This document shows positions 24,154-30,927 of a DNA stretch of 35,126 nucleotides, one piece after another. A program made the translations under genes and the position numbers. The notes beneath the pieces are model-generated. The model worked only from the letters and a program-made list of their open reading frames with translations, did not search any database and was not told the origin of the DNA. Origin of the DNA: Clostridia bacterium (GTDB lineage Bacteria; Bacillota; Clostridia; Oscillospirales; CAG-382); assembly GCA_017620655.1 (NCBI GenBank), contig JAGAUT010000021.1, forward strand, positions 1-35,126, written 5' to 3'. Each line of letters opens with the position of its first letter. Positions within the stretch are counted from its first letter, which is position 1.

Positions 24154-24287
24154 ATTTGCGGATGTCGGTGTTTGACATCCGCAAATGGTTATAATCGAGA
24201 AAATTTCGCTTGTTTTGCATATATGCAGAATGGTGCTGAATTATTTTCTCTTTGCTTACTTTCTCTTTTTATCAAAGAGAAAGTAAG
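24154..24287 (-). repeat. Structured intergenic element, copy B (metY 3' end)
   Basis: Read on the minus strand: hairpin 1, a perfect 14-bp stem (CTTACTTTCTCTTT arm, 24287-24255, same TTATC/GATAA loop as copy A), CAAAGA, CAGCACCATTCTGC, CTCGATTATAAC, then hairpin 2, a 13-bp stem (ATTTGCGGATGTC/GACATCCGCAAAT). TTTATTACTTTT follows. It encodes the last residues and TGA of metY and lies between metY and the GH127 gene. Confidence 0.85.
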
Positions 24288-25552
24288 TCAAGTGCCTGTT
24301 TGATATCGTCGATGATGTCGCCTGCGTATTCAATACCTACGGAAAGTCTGAGAAGGTCGGGGCTTGTACCGCATTCAATGAGCTGCTGGTCGGTAAGCTG
24401 GCGGTGGGTTGTGCTTGCGGGATGAAGGATACAGGTTCTTGCATCGGCAACGTGGGTTACAATTGCCGCAAGCTTCAGAGAATCCATAAACTTTGTAGCC
24501 GCTTCTCTGCCGCCCTTAACGCCGAAGGAAATCACACCGCAAGTGCCGTTAGGCATATACTTTTTAGCTCTTTCATGGTACTTGCTTGATTCAAGACCGG
24601 GGTATTCTACCCATGCAATTCTGTCGTCGGACTCAAGGAACTTTGCCACTTCAAGAGCGTTGGCACAATGTCTTTCCATTCTGAGGTGGAGCGTTTCAAG
24701 ACCGAGATTTAAAAGGAATGCGTTGTGGGGTGAAGGAATAGAACCGAGATCTCTCATTACCTGTGCAAGAAGCTTTGTCATATAAGCACTCTTGCCGAAC
24801 TTTTCTGTATATGTGATACCGTGATAGGAATCGTCGGGAGTTGTAAGACCGGGGAACTTGTCTGCATGTGCATTCCAGTCGAAGTTGCCGCTGTCAACTA
24901 CGCATCCGCCGACACTTGTTGCATGACCGTCCATATACTTTGTTGTGGAATGTGTTACGATATCTGCACCGTGTTCAAAGGGACGGCAGTTGATGGGTGT
25001 GGGGAATGTGTTGTCAACGATGAAGGGCACGCCGTGCTTGTGAGCAGCGTTTGCAAACTGTTCAAAGTCGATGATGTTGAGAGAAGGGTTGGAAATACTT
25101 TCGGCAAATACAGCCTTGGTGTTTTCTTTGAATGCCGCTTCAAGGTCTGCATCCGAAACATCGGGTGTAACGAATGTAAAGTCAATGCCCATCTTTCTCA
25201 TTGTTACGTTAAAGAGGTTGAATGTACCGCCGTAGATAGCAGAAGAACATACAACGTGGTCGCCTGCAGAGCAGATGTTAAAGATTGCGTAGAAGTTAGC
25301 AGCCTGACCTGAAGATGTAAGAAGCGCACCTACACCGCCTTCAAGGTCACAGATTTTTGCCGCGACACAGTCGTTTGTGGGGTTTGCAAGACGTGTGTAG
25401 AAATATCCGCTTTCTTCAAGGTCGAAAAGTCTGCCCATCTGGTCAGAGGATTCGTATTTATATGTTGTGGACTGAACGATGGGAAGGATTCTGCTTTCGC
25501 CGTTTTTTGGTGTGTAGCCTGACTGGATACACTTTGTATAAATGTGACTCAT
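24272..25552 (-). CDS. metY: O-acetylhomoserine sulfhydrylase / PLP-dependent Cys-Met enzyme
   Basis: 426 aa from ATG 25552, with GGAGG eight bases upstream; the longer frame would overlap plsY. It is a fold-type I PLP enzyme of the Cys/Met metabolism family, with the PLP lysine in HSTTKYMDGH (Lys205), SSGQAANFYA (80-89) for phosphate binding, and VDNTFPTP (179-186). ILHPASTTHRQ is typical of O-acetylhomoserine sulfhydrylases, which make homocysteine from O-acetylhomoserine and sulfide. It is second in a plsY-metY unit (gap 19 bases). The C-terminal LLSL and TGA lie within hairpin 1 of repeat element B. I see no SAM riboswitch upstream. Confidence 0.9.
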   Translation of the reverse strand: MSHIYTKCIQSGYTPKNGESRILPIVQSTTYKYESSDQMGRLFDLEESGYFYTRLANPTNDCVAAKICDLEGGVGALLTSSGQAANFYAIFNICSAGDHVVCSSAIYGGTFNLFNVTMRKMGIDFTFVTPDVSDADLEAAFKENTKAVFAESISNPSLNIIDFEQFANAAHKHGVPFIVDNTFPTPINCRPFEHGADIVTHSTTKYMDGHATSVGGCVVDSGNFDWNAHADKFPGLTTPDDSYHGITYTEKFGKSAYMTKLLAQVMRDLGSIPSPHNAFLLNLGLETLHLRMERHCANALEVAKFLESDDRIAWVEYPGLESSKYHERAKKYMPNGTCGVISFGVKGGREAATKFMDSLKLAAIVTHVADARTCILHPASTTHRQLTDQQLIECGTSPDLLRLSVGIEYAGDIIDDIKQALDLLSL

Positions 25553-25571
25553 TTTTTTGCCTCCGATATAT

Positions 25572-26357
25572 TTATTTCTTTGAAATTTTATACTTGGTTT
25601 CTTTTTTCTTTTTTCTTGCCTTATAAACCTTGGATTCGGTTTCGGGTTCCTTGTTTTCCTCCTTCTTTTTGAAGGCGAATTTAGACTCCTGACCGTGGGC
25701 AAGACGTCTTAAATTTGTATGGTGCTTGCATATTACAAGTATTGCCATGATGAATGAGAATATAAAAGCATATCCCCAATCGGGTACCTTTCCTGCTATA
25801 AACTGAAATGTCATGAACGGAAAAATTGCCGCCGCAAGACACGAACCGAGAGACACATATCTTGTGAGCAGTACCGTCAGAACAAAGACTCCGAGTACCA
25901 CAAGGAAAACAACGGGATTTACGACAAGTATTACCGCCGCCGCCGTTGCAACTCCCTTGCCGCCCCTGAAACCGTAGAATACAGGGAAAATATGCCCTAT
26001 TACGCACATAAGGCCTGTAAAATATCCTCCGAGGGTTGCGCCCATCAGGAAGGAGCCGACAATAACAGCAACAATGCCTTTAAGTATGTCGCCGAGGATT
26101 GTAAAGAGAGCCGCTTTTTTGCCGTATGTACGTGCCATGTTGGTAGTACCCGCATTTTTGCTTCCAAATTCTCTTATGTCTTCGCCGTACATTTTCTTTG
26201 AGAGAATAAGTGCAAAGTTAAGCGAGCCGAGGGTGTAGGCAATAAGTGCCGTCAGCACAAGACCTGCAACCATAAAAGCCACAGCAAGTTCACCTGAGCT
26301 TGCCGCAAGATATGTAATTATACCGTTTACATATGCGTTTCCTATTGCTTCAAACAT
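25572..26357 (-). CDS. plsY: Glycerol-3-phosphate acyltransferase PlsY
   Basis: 261 aa, longer than the usual 200 because of about 30 extra N-terminal residues (with an additional hydrophobic stretch) and a charged 45-residue C-terminal tail (KFAFKKKEENKEPETESK..., ending KISKK). The PlsY motifs are present: EFGSKNAGTTNMAR, GHIFPVFYGFRGGKGVAT and CKHHTNLRRL, together with five to seven membrane segments. It transfers acyl from acyl-phosphate to glycerol-3-phosphate, the first step of phospholipid synthesis, in the inner membrane. AAAGGAG lies upstream. It heads a two-gene unit with metY, an association without obvious functional logic. Confidence 0.93.
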   Translation of the reverse strand: MFEAIGNAYVNGIITYLAASSGELAVAFMVAGLVLTALIAYTLGSLNFALILSKKMYGEDIREFGSKNAGTTNMARTYGKKAALFTILGDILKGIVAVIVGSFLMGATLGGYFTGLMCVIGHIFPVFYGFRGGKGVATAAAVILVVNPVVFLVVLGVFVLTVLLTRYVSLGSCLAAAIFPFMTFQFIAGKVPDWGYAFIFSFIMAILVICKHHTNLRRLAHGQESKFAFKKKEENKEPETESKVYKARKKKKETKYKISKK

Positions 26358-26413
26358 ATATTTCTCCTTTCACTTGGAAAGACTTGTCAAAAACCACCCA
26401 ATATAACAAATAT

Positions 26414-26442
26414 ATTGTATCACAGTTTTTTTTGGTTTACAA
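26414..26442 (-). promoter_or_regulatory. Promoter of plsY-metY
   Basis: On the minus strand, TTGTAA (26442-26437) and TACAAT (26419-26414), 17 bp apart. Confidence 0.65.
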
Positions 26443-26463
26443 GATTTTTTTATCATTTATAAA

Positions 26464-26492
26464 CAAAAAAAGAGAAAGACATCAGTCTTCCT
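26464..26492 (-). terminator. Terminator containing the stop codon of the RHH gene
   Basis: On the minus strand, AGGAAGAC and GTCTTTCT form an 8-bp stem (one G-T pair) around TGAT, followed by CTTTTTTTG. The TGA of the loop is the stop codon of the upstream gene. Confidence 0.7.
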
Positions 26493-26658
26493 CAACTTCA
26501 ATGATTCCGTTTTCTTCTTCGTACCTTGCAACACGCTTCTTTATATACTGCTCAAGGCTTCTGTTTGCCGAGCGTCCCTCTGATTCTGCAATGTATTTGA
26601 ATTTTTGAAAAATGCCCCTGTCAACTCGTAAAGTATATCTTAAAGTGTTGTCGTTCAT
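26482..26658 (-). CDS. Ribbon-helix-helix DNA-binding protein (58 aa)
   Basis: 58 aa from ATG 26658; a longer frame from 26712 runs through the promoter. The pattern is Arc/MetJ-like: a short strand RYTLRVDRGIFQKF, then helix 1 KYIAESEGRSANRSLEQYI (19 residues) and a basic helix 2, ending in an acidic tail (EVEED). Such proteins bind DNA as dimers and often serve as antitoxins or autoregulators. It is divergent from a SLOG gene; a 15-bp near-palindrome between them is a candidate operator. Only a weak ribosome site (AGAGAC) precedes the ATG. No toxin gene adjoins it, unless the SLOG protein plays that part. Confidence 0.8.
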   Translation of the reverse strand: MNDNTLRYTLRVDRGIFQKFKYIAESEGRSANRSLEQYIKKRVARYEEENGIIEVEED

Positions 26659-26684
26659 TATAATGTCTCTTTTCCACCAAATTG

Positions 26685-26699
26685 ATGTTATTATGACAT
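26685..26699. promoter_or_regulatory. Palindromic operator candidate for the RHH protein
   Basis: ATGTTATTATGACAT is a palindrome apart from one G-T position. It lies in the 124-bp divergent region, between the RHH start and the plus-strand promoter, close to a minus-strand TATAAT (about 26701-26706). Confidence 0.45.
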
Positions 26700-26715
26700 T
26701 ATTATAGTGCATTTT

Positions 26716-26745
26716 TTGTCTCTAAAACCAAAACGGTGGTATAAT
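26716..26745 (+). promoter_or_regulatory. Promoter of the SLOG gene at 26783
   Basis: TTGTCT (26716-26721) and TATAAT (26740-26745), 18 bp apart. GACGC is repeated just downstream, at 26746-26750 and about 26757-26761. Confidence 0.6.
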
Positions 26746-26782
26746 GACGCAAAAGTGACGCAATTCGAAGAGGAGAAAATTT

Positions 26783-27112
26783 ATGAAAGTTGCAGTAATC
26801 GGGTCTAGAAATATACAAATTGAAAATCTCTCAAAATATCTGCCACGGGAAACCACAGAAATTGTTTCGGGCGGTGCAAAGGGAGTAGATACCTCTGCGC
26901 GCGAATATGCCATTACAAATTCAATAAAGCTCACAGAATTTCTGCCTGATTATGAAAAATATAAACGCGGTGCACCACTAAAAAGGAATATACAAATTAT
27001 TGAATATGCCGATGTTGTCATTGCCTTTTGGGACGGTAAGTCAAAGGGAACAAAATTTGTGATTGATAATTGTAATAAAATTGGTAAAAAAGTTGTGGTG
27101 TTCACTATATAA
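26783..27112 (+). CDS. SLOG-family (DUF2493/YspA-like) protein
   Basis: 109 aa with GAGGAG seven bases before the ATG. The family motifs are clear: MKVAVIGSRNI (strand 1 and glycine turn, 1-11), VSGGAKGVDTSAREYA (the SGGAxGxD phosphate-type loop, about 33-48), then LPDYEKYKRGAPLKRNIQII and ADVVIAFWDGKSKGTKFVID (quoted in parts). These loops bind nucleotides or related ligands in SLOG domains. Small stand-alone members are frequent in Clostridia and have no established role. It is divergent from a ribbon-helix-helix gene. It is unrelated in detail to the larger SLOG protein at 14601-15083, so the window has two SLOG genes each next to a small DNA-binding protein. Confidence 0.85.
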   Translation: MKVAVIGSRNIQIENLSKYLPRETTEIVSGGAKGVDTSAREYAITNSIKLTEFLPDYEKYKRGAPLKRNIQIIEYADVVIAFWDGKSKGTKFVIDNCNKIGKKVVVFTI

Positions 27113-27121
27113 AATTTCACC

Positions 27122-27270
27122 CACGTCGGCGTTTGACATCGGGCGGCGAGTCGCCGCAGACATTTCACGGGACATCTTTGTCTAATATTTTGTCTTTGGT
27201 GTCGCACAATTAAGATACTGCCAATCTAAATATAACAAATTCCCCGATGTCGGCGTTTGACATCGGGGAA
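27122..27270. repeat. Two degenerate hairpin-2-like units (copies C)
   Basis: The core GTCGGCGTTTGACATCGGG occurs at about 27124-27142 and again in 27249-27267. The second copy forms a perfect 12-bp stem (TTCCCCGATGTC/GACATCGGGGAA, 27240-27270). The first is followed by a GCGGCGA-G-TCGCCGC palindrome. Both match hairpin 2 of element B but lack hairpin 1. The gene-free stretch 27113-27380 holds these and the rplA terminator. Confidence 0.55.
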
Positions 27271-27345
27271 TAGTTCGTTACGCGATAATTATTGTTTGTT
27301 AACCGAAAAGCCCTGCCCGCGAAATTGCCAGCGGGGGCTCCCCGC

Positions 27346-27377
27346 AAAAAAGCCGTTCCTTTGGGAACGGCAATTTT
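27346..27377 (-). terminator. Terminator of the rplK-rplA operon
   Basis: GCCGTTCC and GGAACGGC pair around TTTG (27352-27371). On the minus strand the stem is followed by TTTTTT. Confidence 0.85.
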
Positions 27378-27380
27378 TAA

Positions 27381-28079
27381 TTACATATACTTAGCTGTGT
27401 TAACCTTAACGCCGGGGCCCATTGTGGAAGCCACTGCGCAGGACTTGATGTACTGACCCTTAGCTGCAGCAGGCTTAGCCTTAACAACTGCGCTCATGAG
27501 TGTATCAAAGTTTTCAGCGAGCTTTTCTGCACCGAAGGAAGCCTTACCAACGGGACAGTGGATGATGTTCTGCTTGTCAAGACGGTATTCAATCTTACCT
27601 GCCTTAGCTTCAGCAACAGCCTTAGCTACGTCCATAGTAACAGTACCAGCCTTGGGGTTAGGCATGAGACCCTTAGGACCGAGAACCTTACCGAGTCTAC
27701 CGATAACGCCCATCATGTCGGGAGTTGCGATAACTACGTCGAAATCAAACCAGTTTTCGCCGGTGATCTTAGCAACCATATCTTCAGCACCAACGTAATC
27801 GGAACCTGCTTCTTCAGCTGCCTTAGCGTTGTCGCCCTTAGCGAATACGAGTGTACGAACAGTCTTACCTGTACCGTGAGGAAGAACTACCGCACCTCTA
27901 ACCTGCTGGTCAGCATGACGGCTGTCAACACCGAGCTTTACGTGTACTTCAACTGTTTCGTCGAACTTAGCCTTGGAAGTCTTGCATACCATATCAAGAG
28001 CTTCTACTGTTTCATAAAGTTTTGTTCTATCAATAAGCTTTGCGCTTTCCTGATACTTCTTTCCCTTAACCATTGTCAA
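27381..28079 (-). CDS. rplA: 50S ribosomal protein L1
   Basis: 232 aa, normal length. It is the L1 stalk protein, which binds 23S rRNA, helps release deacylated tRNA and represses its own operon by binding the mRNA leader. Recognisable segments are [13 protein letters not shown] at the N-terminus, [26 protein letters not shown] (quoted in parts), and [22 protein letters not shown] in the middle. It starts 9 bases after rplK with GGAGG before the ATG. It is the last gene of the rpmG-secE-nusG-rplK-rplA run. Confidence 0.97.
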   Translation of the reverse strand: MTMVKGKKYQESAKLIDRTKLYETVEALDMVCKTSKAKFDETVEVHVKLGVDSRHADQQVRGAVVLPHGTGKTVRTLVFAKGDNAKAAEEAGSDYVGAEDMVAKITGENWFDFDVVIATPDMMGVIGRLGKVLGPKGLMPNPKAGTVTMDVAKAVAEAKAGKIEYRLDKQNIIHCPVGKASFGAEKLAENFDTLMSAVVKAKPAAAKGQYIKSCAVASTMGPGVKVNTAKYM

Positions 28080-28088
28080 TTACCTCCC

Positions 28089-28514
28089 TTAGTCAGCAAC
28101 TACAACGCCCATGCTGCGTGCAGTACCAGCAATCATGCTCATAGCTGCTTCAAGAGAAGCTGCGTTGAGGTCGGGCATCTTTGTTTCTGCGATTTTCTGA
28201 ACCTGTTCCTTTGTAATTGTAGCAACCTTATTCTTGTTAGGTTCGCCGGAAGCAGTTTCGATACCAGCTGCCTTCTTGATAAGTACAGCTGCAGGGGGAG
28301 TCTTTGTGATGAAAGAGTAAGAACGGTCTGCATATACTGTAATAACTACAGGGATGATAAGACCCATATCGTTCTTTGTTCTTTCGTTGAATTCCTTACA
28401 GAAGCCGGCAATGTTTACACCGTGCTGACCGAGTGCAGGACCTACAGGGGGTGCAGGAAGAGCCTTTCCTGCGGGAATCTGAAGCTTAATATAACCAGTT
28501 ATTTTCTTTGCCAT
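28089..28514 (-). CDS. rplK: 50S ribosomal protein L11
   Basis: 141 aa from ATG 28514, with GGAGGTG upstream; the longer frame enters the leader. It has the conserved N-terminus [27 protein letters not shown] (quoted in parts) and the FCKEFNERT segment. It forms the GTPase-associated centre with 23S rRNA and is needed for stringent-response sensing. The leader between nusG and this gene carries an L1-type binding stem (28533-28567). Confidence 0.97.
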   Translation of the reverse strand: MAKKITGYIKLQIPAGKALPAPPVGPALGQHGVNIAGFCKEFNERTKNDMGLIIPVVITVYADRSYSFITKTPPAAVLIKKAAGIETASGEPNKNKVATITKEQVQKIAETKMPDLNAASLEAAMSMIAGTARSMGVVVAD

Positions 28515-28532
28515 TTTGTTTACACCTCCAAA

Positions 28533-28567
28533 TGTGGTAAATAATTCGGGATCTTGTCCCTCCCACA
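28533..28567 (-). promoter_or_regulatory. L1-binding autoregulatory stem in the rplK leader
   Basis: On the minus strand, TGTGGGAGGG pairs with CCCG...TTACCACA around an internal loop, 19 bases before the rplK ATG. GTGGGAGG with a CCAC partner is the known L1 mimic of the 23S rRNA site that shuts off rplK-rplA translation. Confidence 0.65.
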
Positions 28568-28674
28568 GACAAAACATTTCGTTTTGCCCTCGCAGCCTTT
28601 ACAATTTGTCAGAAGCTTGGCAAAACGCTTACCTGACATAACTGCGATGAATTTTTTTGTGTTTTTTCAGGAAT

Positions 28675-29274
28675 TTAATTTAAGGGTTCAACCTCATTTG
28701 CGTTCATTTCAACAGCTGTTTCCTTACCGCCGATGAGTGCTGCAACCTTGATTCTTCCTGTTTCATTGTTGATTTCCTTAACTGTGGCAACTGAGCCTGC
28801 AAGGAAACCTGCGACTACGATTACGCTGTCGCCGACATTATATGCCGCTTCGCGTACGCGTACGTCAACGCCGAGAGCCGCAACCTCCGCCTCTGTAAGG
28901 GGCACGGGGCGTGATCCCGGTCCGACAAAACCTGTTACACCGCGGATATTTCTTACCACGTGCCAGCTTTCGTCATTCATAACCATTTTTACGAGTACAT
29001 AGCTCGGGAACATCTTATGTTCAGTAGGCTTCTTTTCTTTGGGAGCCTTCTTGATTTCGTTTCCGTCGTCATCGTACTCTACTTCGAGTGAATCGAAATA
29101 TTCATCTGCCTCTTCCTGTGAATCGACAACTATTTCGGTAGGGATTCTTGTCTCAAAAATGAGATTCTGAAGTCCTCTGTACTCAACAAGGCGTTCGATG
29201 TTTTCGGCAACCTTGTTTTCGTAACCCGAATATGTGTGAACCACATACCAGAGTGCCTGTCCTTCGTTTGTCAT
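28675..29274 (-). CDS. nusG: Transcription factor NusG
   Basis: 199 aa, about 20-25 longer than typical Firmicutes NusG. The NGN domain runs 7-125 (ALWYVVHTYSGYENKV; MFPSYVLVKM; VTGFVG) and the KOW domain 145-199 (VGDSVIVVAGFLAGSVATVKEI). An acidic, then basic insertion at about 51-86 (EEADEYFDSLEVEYDDDGNEIKK, quoted in part) extends the NGN loop that faces RNA polymerase; Clostridia often carry such an insert. NusG affects pausing and couples transcription to translation. GGAGC lies eight bases upstream. Distance to secE is 24 bases. Confidence 0.95.
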   Translation of the reverse strand: MTNEGQALWYVVHTYSGYENKVAENIERLVEYRGLQNLIFETRIPTEIVVDSQEEADEYFDSLEVEYDDDGNEIKKAPKEKKPTEHKMFPSYVLVKMVMNDESWHVVRNIRGVTGFVGPGSRPVPLTEAEVAALGVDVRVREAAYNVGDSVIVVAGFLAGSVATVKEINNETGRIKVAALIGGKETAVEMNANEVEPLN

Positions 29275-29298
29275 TCTATTGCTCCTTTACGAAACAAA

Positions 29299-29508
29299 TT
29301 AAACGAGTGTGCTGAGCCACTGGAAAAGCTTGGAGAAACCTGTATCAAGCAGGAATACTGCCACGCCTACCACTACAATCGCTGCAACAACAACACCGCT
29401 CTGGCGAAGAGTATCATTCTTTTCGGGCCAGACGATCTTCTTGAATTCGCTCTTGTAATCCTTGAAGAACTTTCCTATTTTTGATTCCTTCTTAACCTTG
29501 TCTGCCAT
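29299..29508 (-). CDS. secE: Protein translocase subunit SecE
   Basis: 69 aa, the short single-helix type found in Firmicutes. The charged N-terminus and amphipathic helix (FFKDYKSEFKKIVWPEKN, 14-31) contain the conserved VWP, followed by one membrane helix (GVVVAAIVVVGVAVFLLDTGF, in part). It clamps SecY in the membrane. It lies between rpmG and nusG. Confidence 0.95.
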   Translation of the reverse strand: MADKVKKESKIGKFFKDYKSEFKKIVWPEKNDTLRQSGVVVAAIVVVGVAVFLLDTGFSKLFQWLSTLV

Positions 29509-29536
29509 TACTTTTTCCTCCTTTCAAATTCAATCC

Positions 29537-29686
29537 TTACTTGGATTCCTTGTGAAGGGTGTGTTTACGGCAGAAACGACAGTACTTGTTGAGTTCGATA
29601 CGATCGGGATCGTTCTTCTTGTTCTTTGTAGTGTCGTAATTTCTTTGTTTGCATTCTGTGCAAACGAGTGTGATTTTCACTCTCAT
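29537..29686 (-). CDS. rpmG: 50S ribosomal protein L33
   Basis: 49 aa, start ATG 29686 with GGGAGGTG upstream, stop TAA at 29537-29539. The sequence runs [20 protein letters not shown] and ends [16 protein letters not shown]. It has two CxxC pairs (CTEC at 9-12, CRFC at 36-39), so this is the zinc-binding (C+) paralogue. It opens the secE-nusG-rplK-rplA operon, the standard Firmicutes position. Confidence 0.95.
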   Translation of the reverse strand: MRVKITLVCTECKQRNYDTTKNKKNDPDRIELNKYCRFCRKHTLHKESK

Positions 29687-29794
29687 TCTGTACACCTCCC
29701 GGTAAATATATGTGTTTTACCTCCCTCGAAAATGGAGCTTTATGCACGCCTTTTTTTGGGCATAACAAAAAAACTCTCCAACAGAGGTAGATAG

Positions 29795-29823
29795 ATTATA
29801 CTACAACGATTTCGATTTGTCAA
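29795..29823 (-). promoter_or_regulatory. Consensus promoter of the rpmG-secE-nusG-rplK-rplA operon
   Basis: On the minus strand, TTGACA (29823-29818) and TATAAT (29800-29795) with 17 bp between them, both perfect. The leader of about 100 bases holds a possible stem TTATGC...GCATAA and GGTAAA/TTTACC. Confidence 0.9.
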
Positions 29824-29896
29824 GAGTTTTTTGAGATTTTTTTATTCGGGCAGTTTATTTGCTACAATATATAAATGTACCGATCTTTTTTCTTCC

Positions 29897-30068
29897 GTAC
29901 TTTTGTGTCGACAAAAGTACCAAAAACGCCCACTCAACAAGAGGGGATGGCTCGGTTGAGGTTACAGTTTCGTTATAAAAGGCTCGTCTTGACCGCTAAT
30001 GGGGTCAAGACTCGGTGAGAATGAAATCCGATTTTCGCAATCTCAACCTCCGCCGACTTCCCCTCTTA
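29897..30068 (+). repeat. Related structured element, copy G
   Basis: Hairpin GTACTTTTGT/ACAAAAGTAC (29897-29920, perfect 10 bp, GTCG loop) is followed by CAAAAACG, then a segment with CTCGGTTGAGG, a second perfect stem (GTCTTGACC/GGTCAAGAC, 29986-30011), and a right end (CTCAACCTCC...CCCCTCTTA) that is inverted to 29939-29965. It has the same plan as copies A-F but is more diverged. It fills the gap between the rpmG promoter and the XRE gene terminator. Confidence 0.6.
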
Positions 30069-30105
30069 TGCCGTGGCGGCTTCTCTCCTCTCATGGGGCA
30101 CTGTG

Positions 30106-30136
30106 CAAAAACAAATGCCCTGCAAAAACAGAGCAT
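30106..30136 (-). terminator. Terminator of the XRE gene
   Basis: On the minus strand, ATGCTCTG and CAGGGCAT pair (one G-T) around a 6-base loop (30136-30115), followed by TTGTTTTTG. The stem starts one base after the stop codon. Confidence 0.7.
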
Positions 30137-30137
30137 C

Positions 30138-30350
30138 TCAAACTTTAGGATAGGGTTTGCTTATATTGGTAAGCCCCAATATATAATCGGTAGAAACCTT
30201 ATAATATTTTGCCAAAGCAACAAGTGCTTCAATGGGTATTTGACGTCTTGCACTTTCATACTGGCAATATGTGTTTTGCTTTATATGGAGATAGTCAGCA
30301 ACCTGCTTTTGGGTAAGGTCTCTGTCCTCTCGTAAATCTCTTAATCTCAT
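30138..30350 (-). CDS. XRE-family HTH regulator (70 aa)
   Basis: 70 aa from ATG 30350, with GAGGAG seven bases upstream. The protein is one helix-turn-helix domain of the compact phage-repressor type: MRLRDLREDRDLTQKQVADYL, then IKQNTYCQYESARRQIP and LVALAKYYKVSTDYILGL (quoted in parts). It is divergent from a small lipoprotein-like gene; two palindromes between them are natural operators. It probably represses both itself and the divergent gene. Confidence 0.88.
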   Translation of the reverse strand: MRLRDLREDRDLTQKQVADYLHIKQNTYCQYESARRQIPIEALVALAKYYKVSTDYILGLTNISKPYPKV

Positions 30351-30394
30351 ATAACAACTCCTCGTAAAACATATTATTTCGGAATTATTATAAA

Positions 30395-30428
30395 ATATCT
30401 CAATATGAGATATTGACAAATCTGTCAA
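30395..30428. promoter_or_regulatory. Two adjoining palindromes, XRE operator candidates
   Basis: ATATCTCA-ATA-TGAGATAT is a perfect 19-bp palindrome (30395-30413), and TTGACA-AATC-TGTCAA (30413-30428) is a second one sharing one base with it. The second contains the -35 box of the plus-strand promoter, so binding would block polymerase. Confidence 0.6.
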
Positions 30429-30441
30429 TTTGTGATATTAT
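30413..30441 (+). promoter_or_regulatory. Promoter of the small lipoprotein-like gene
   Basis: TTGACA (30413-30418) and TATTAT (30436-30441), 17 bp apart, 34 bases before the ATG. Confidence 0.75.
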
Positions 30442-30475
30442 TTGTGTAACACATTTAGAAAGGAGGTCGCAAATA

Positions 30476-30829
30476 ATGAAAAAAGTATTAGCTATTATTT
30501 TTGCATGTGCGTTGGTATTTATGTGTTGCGCTTGTTCTTCGGGTAATGAAGCTACAAACGACAATTCAGTTGAAGACATGGTTGAAAGAGCTGCTAGGTC
30601 AAGAGTACAAGCTGAAGTGATGATTAACTACTCTTCACATGCTCCTACCGTTACTTCTTTAATTAATAACAGCAATGGTGACACATATTATGTTTCAGGC
30701 AAAGTCACTGTCAGAGACAAATATGGCGATCCTTACTCTGGTACATACGACGCTGTTGTCAAATATGATTCCGCATCAAACAAATGCGAGGTTACTTCCC
30801 TTGATTTAGGAAAACTTTACAAGAACTAA
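30476..30829 (+). CDS. Small secreted or lipoprotein-like protein of unknown function
   Basis: 117 aa from ATG 30476, with AAGGAGG nine bases upstream. It begins MKKVLAIIFACALVFMCCACSSGN: a signal peptide with a cysteine-rich end. The Cys after CCA (residue 20) could be the lipidated one, although the lipobox is unusual because the -3 position is Cys rather than Leu. The mature part starts with a helix (VEDMVERAARSRVQAEVMI), then polar beta-strand segments (YYVSGKVTVRDKYGDPYSGTYDAVVKY) resembling an immunity- or DUF-type beta sandwich. It is not assigned to a family. It is likely controlled by the divergent XRE protein. Confidence 0.75.
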   Translation: MKKVLAIIFACALVFMCCACSSGNEATNDNSVEDMVERAARSRVQAEVMINYSSHAPTVTSLINNSNGDTYYVSGKVTVRDKYGDPYSGTYDAVVKYDSASNKCEVTSLDLGKLYKN

Positions 30830-30837
30830 TTTATTCG

Positions 30838-30872
30838 AAAAAGAGAACCCCCCGCGGTTCTCTTTTTCTTTT
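30838..30872 (+). terminator. Terminator of the lipoprotein-like gene
   Basis: AAAAAGAGAACC and GGTTCTCTTTTT pair over 12 bp around CCCCGC, followed by CTTTTCC. Confidence 0.85.
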
Positions 30873-30927
30873 CCCCTTGCAAAATCCCCTGCTCTATGAT
30901 ATATTATAATATGTAACCATTCGCACT

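Noticed and set aside
26358..26470. SAM or other methionine riboswitch before plsY-metY
   Set aside because: The leader is too short and AT-rich, with no recognisable aptamer core.
27558..28544. 328-aa plus-strand open frame
   Set aside because: Antisense to rplA and rplK; low-complexity Cys/Ser/Leu composition typical of a shadow frame.
29735..29775. Leader peptide MPKKRRA upstream of rpmG
   Set aside because: ATG has no ribosome site and the frame is seven codons; more likely part of a leader stem.
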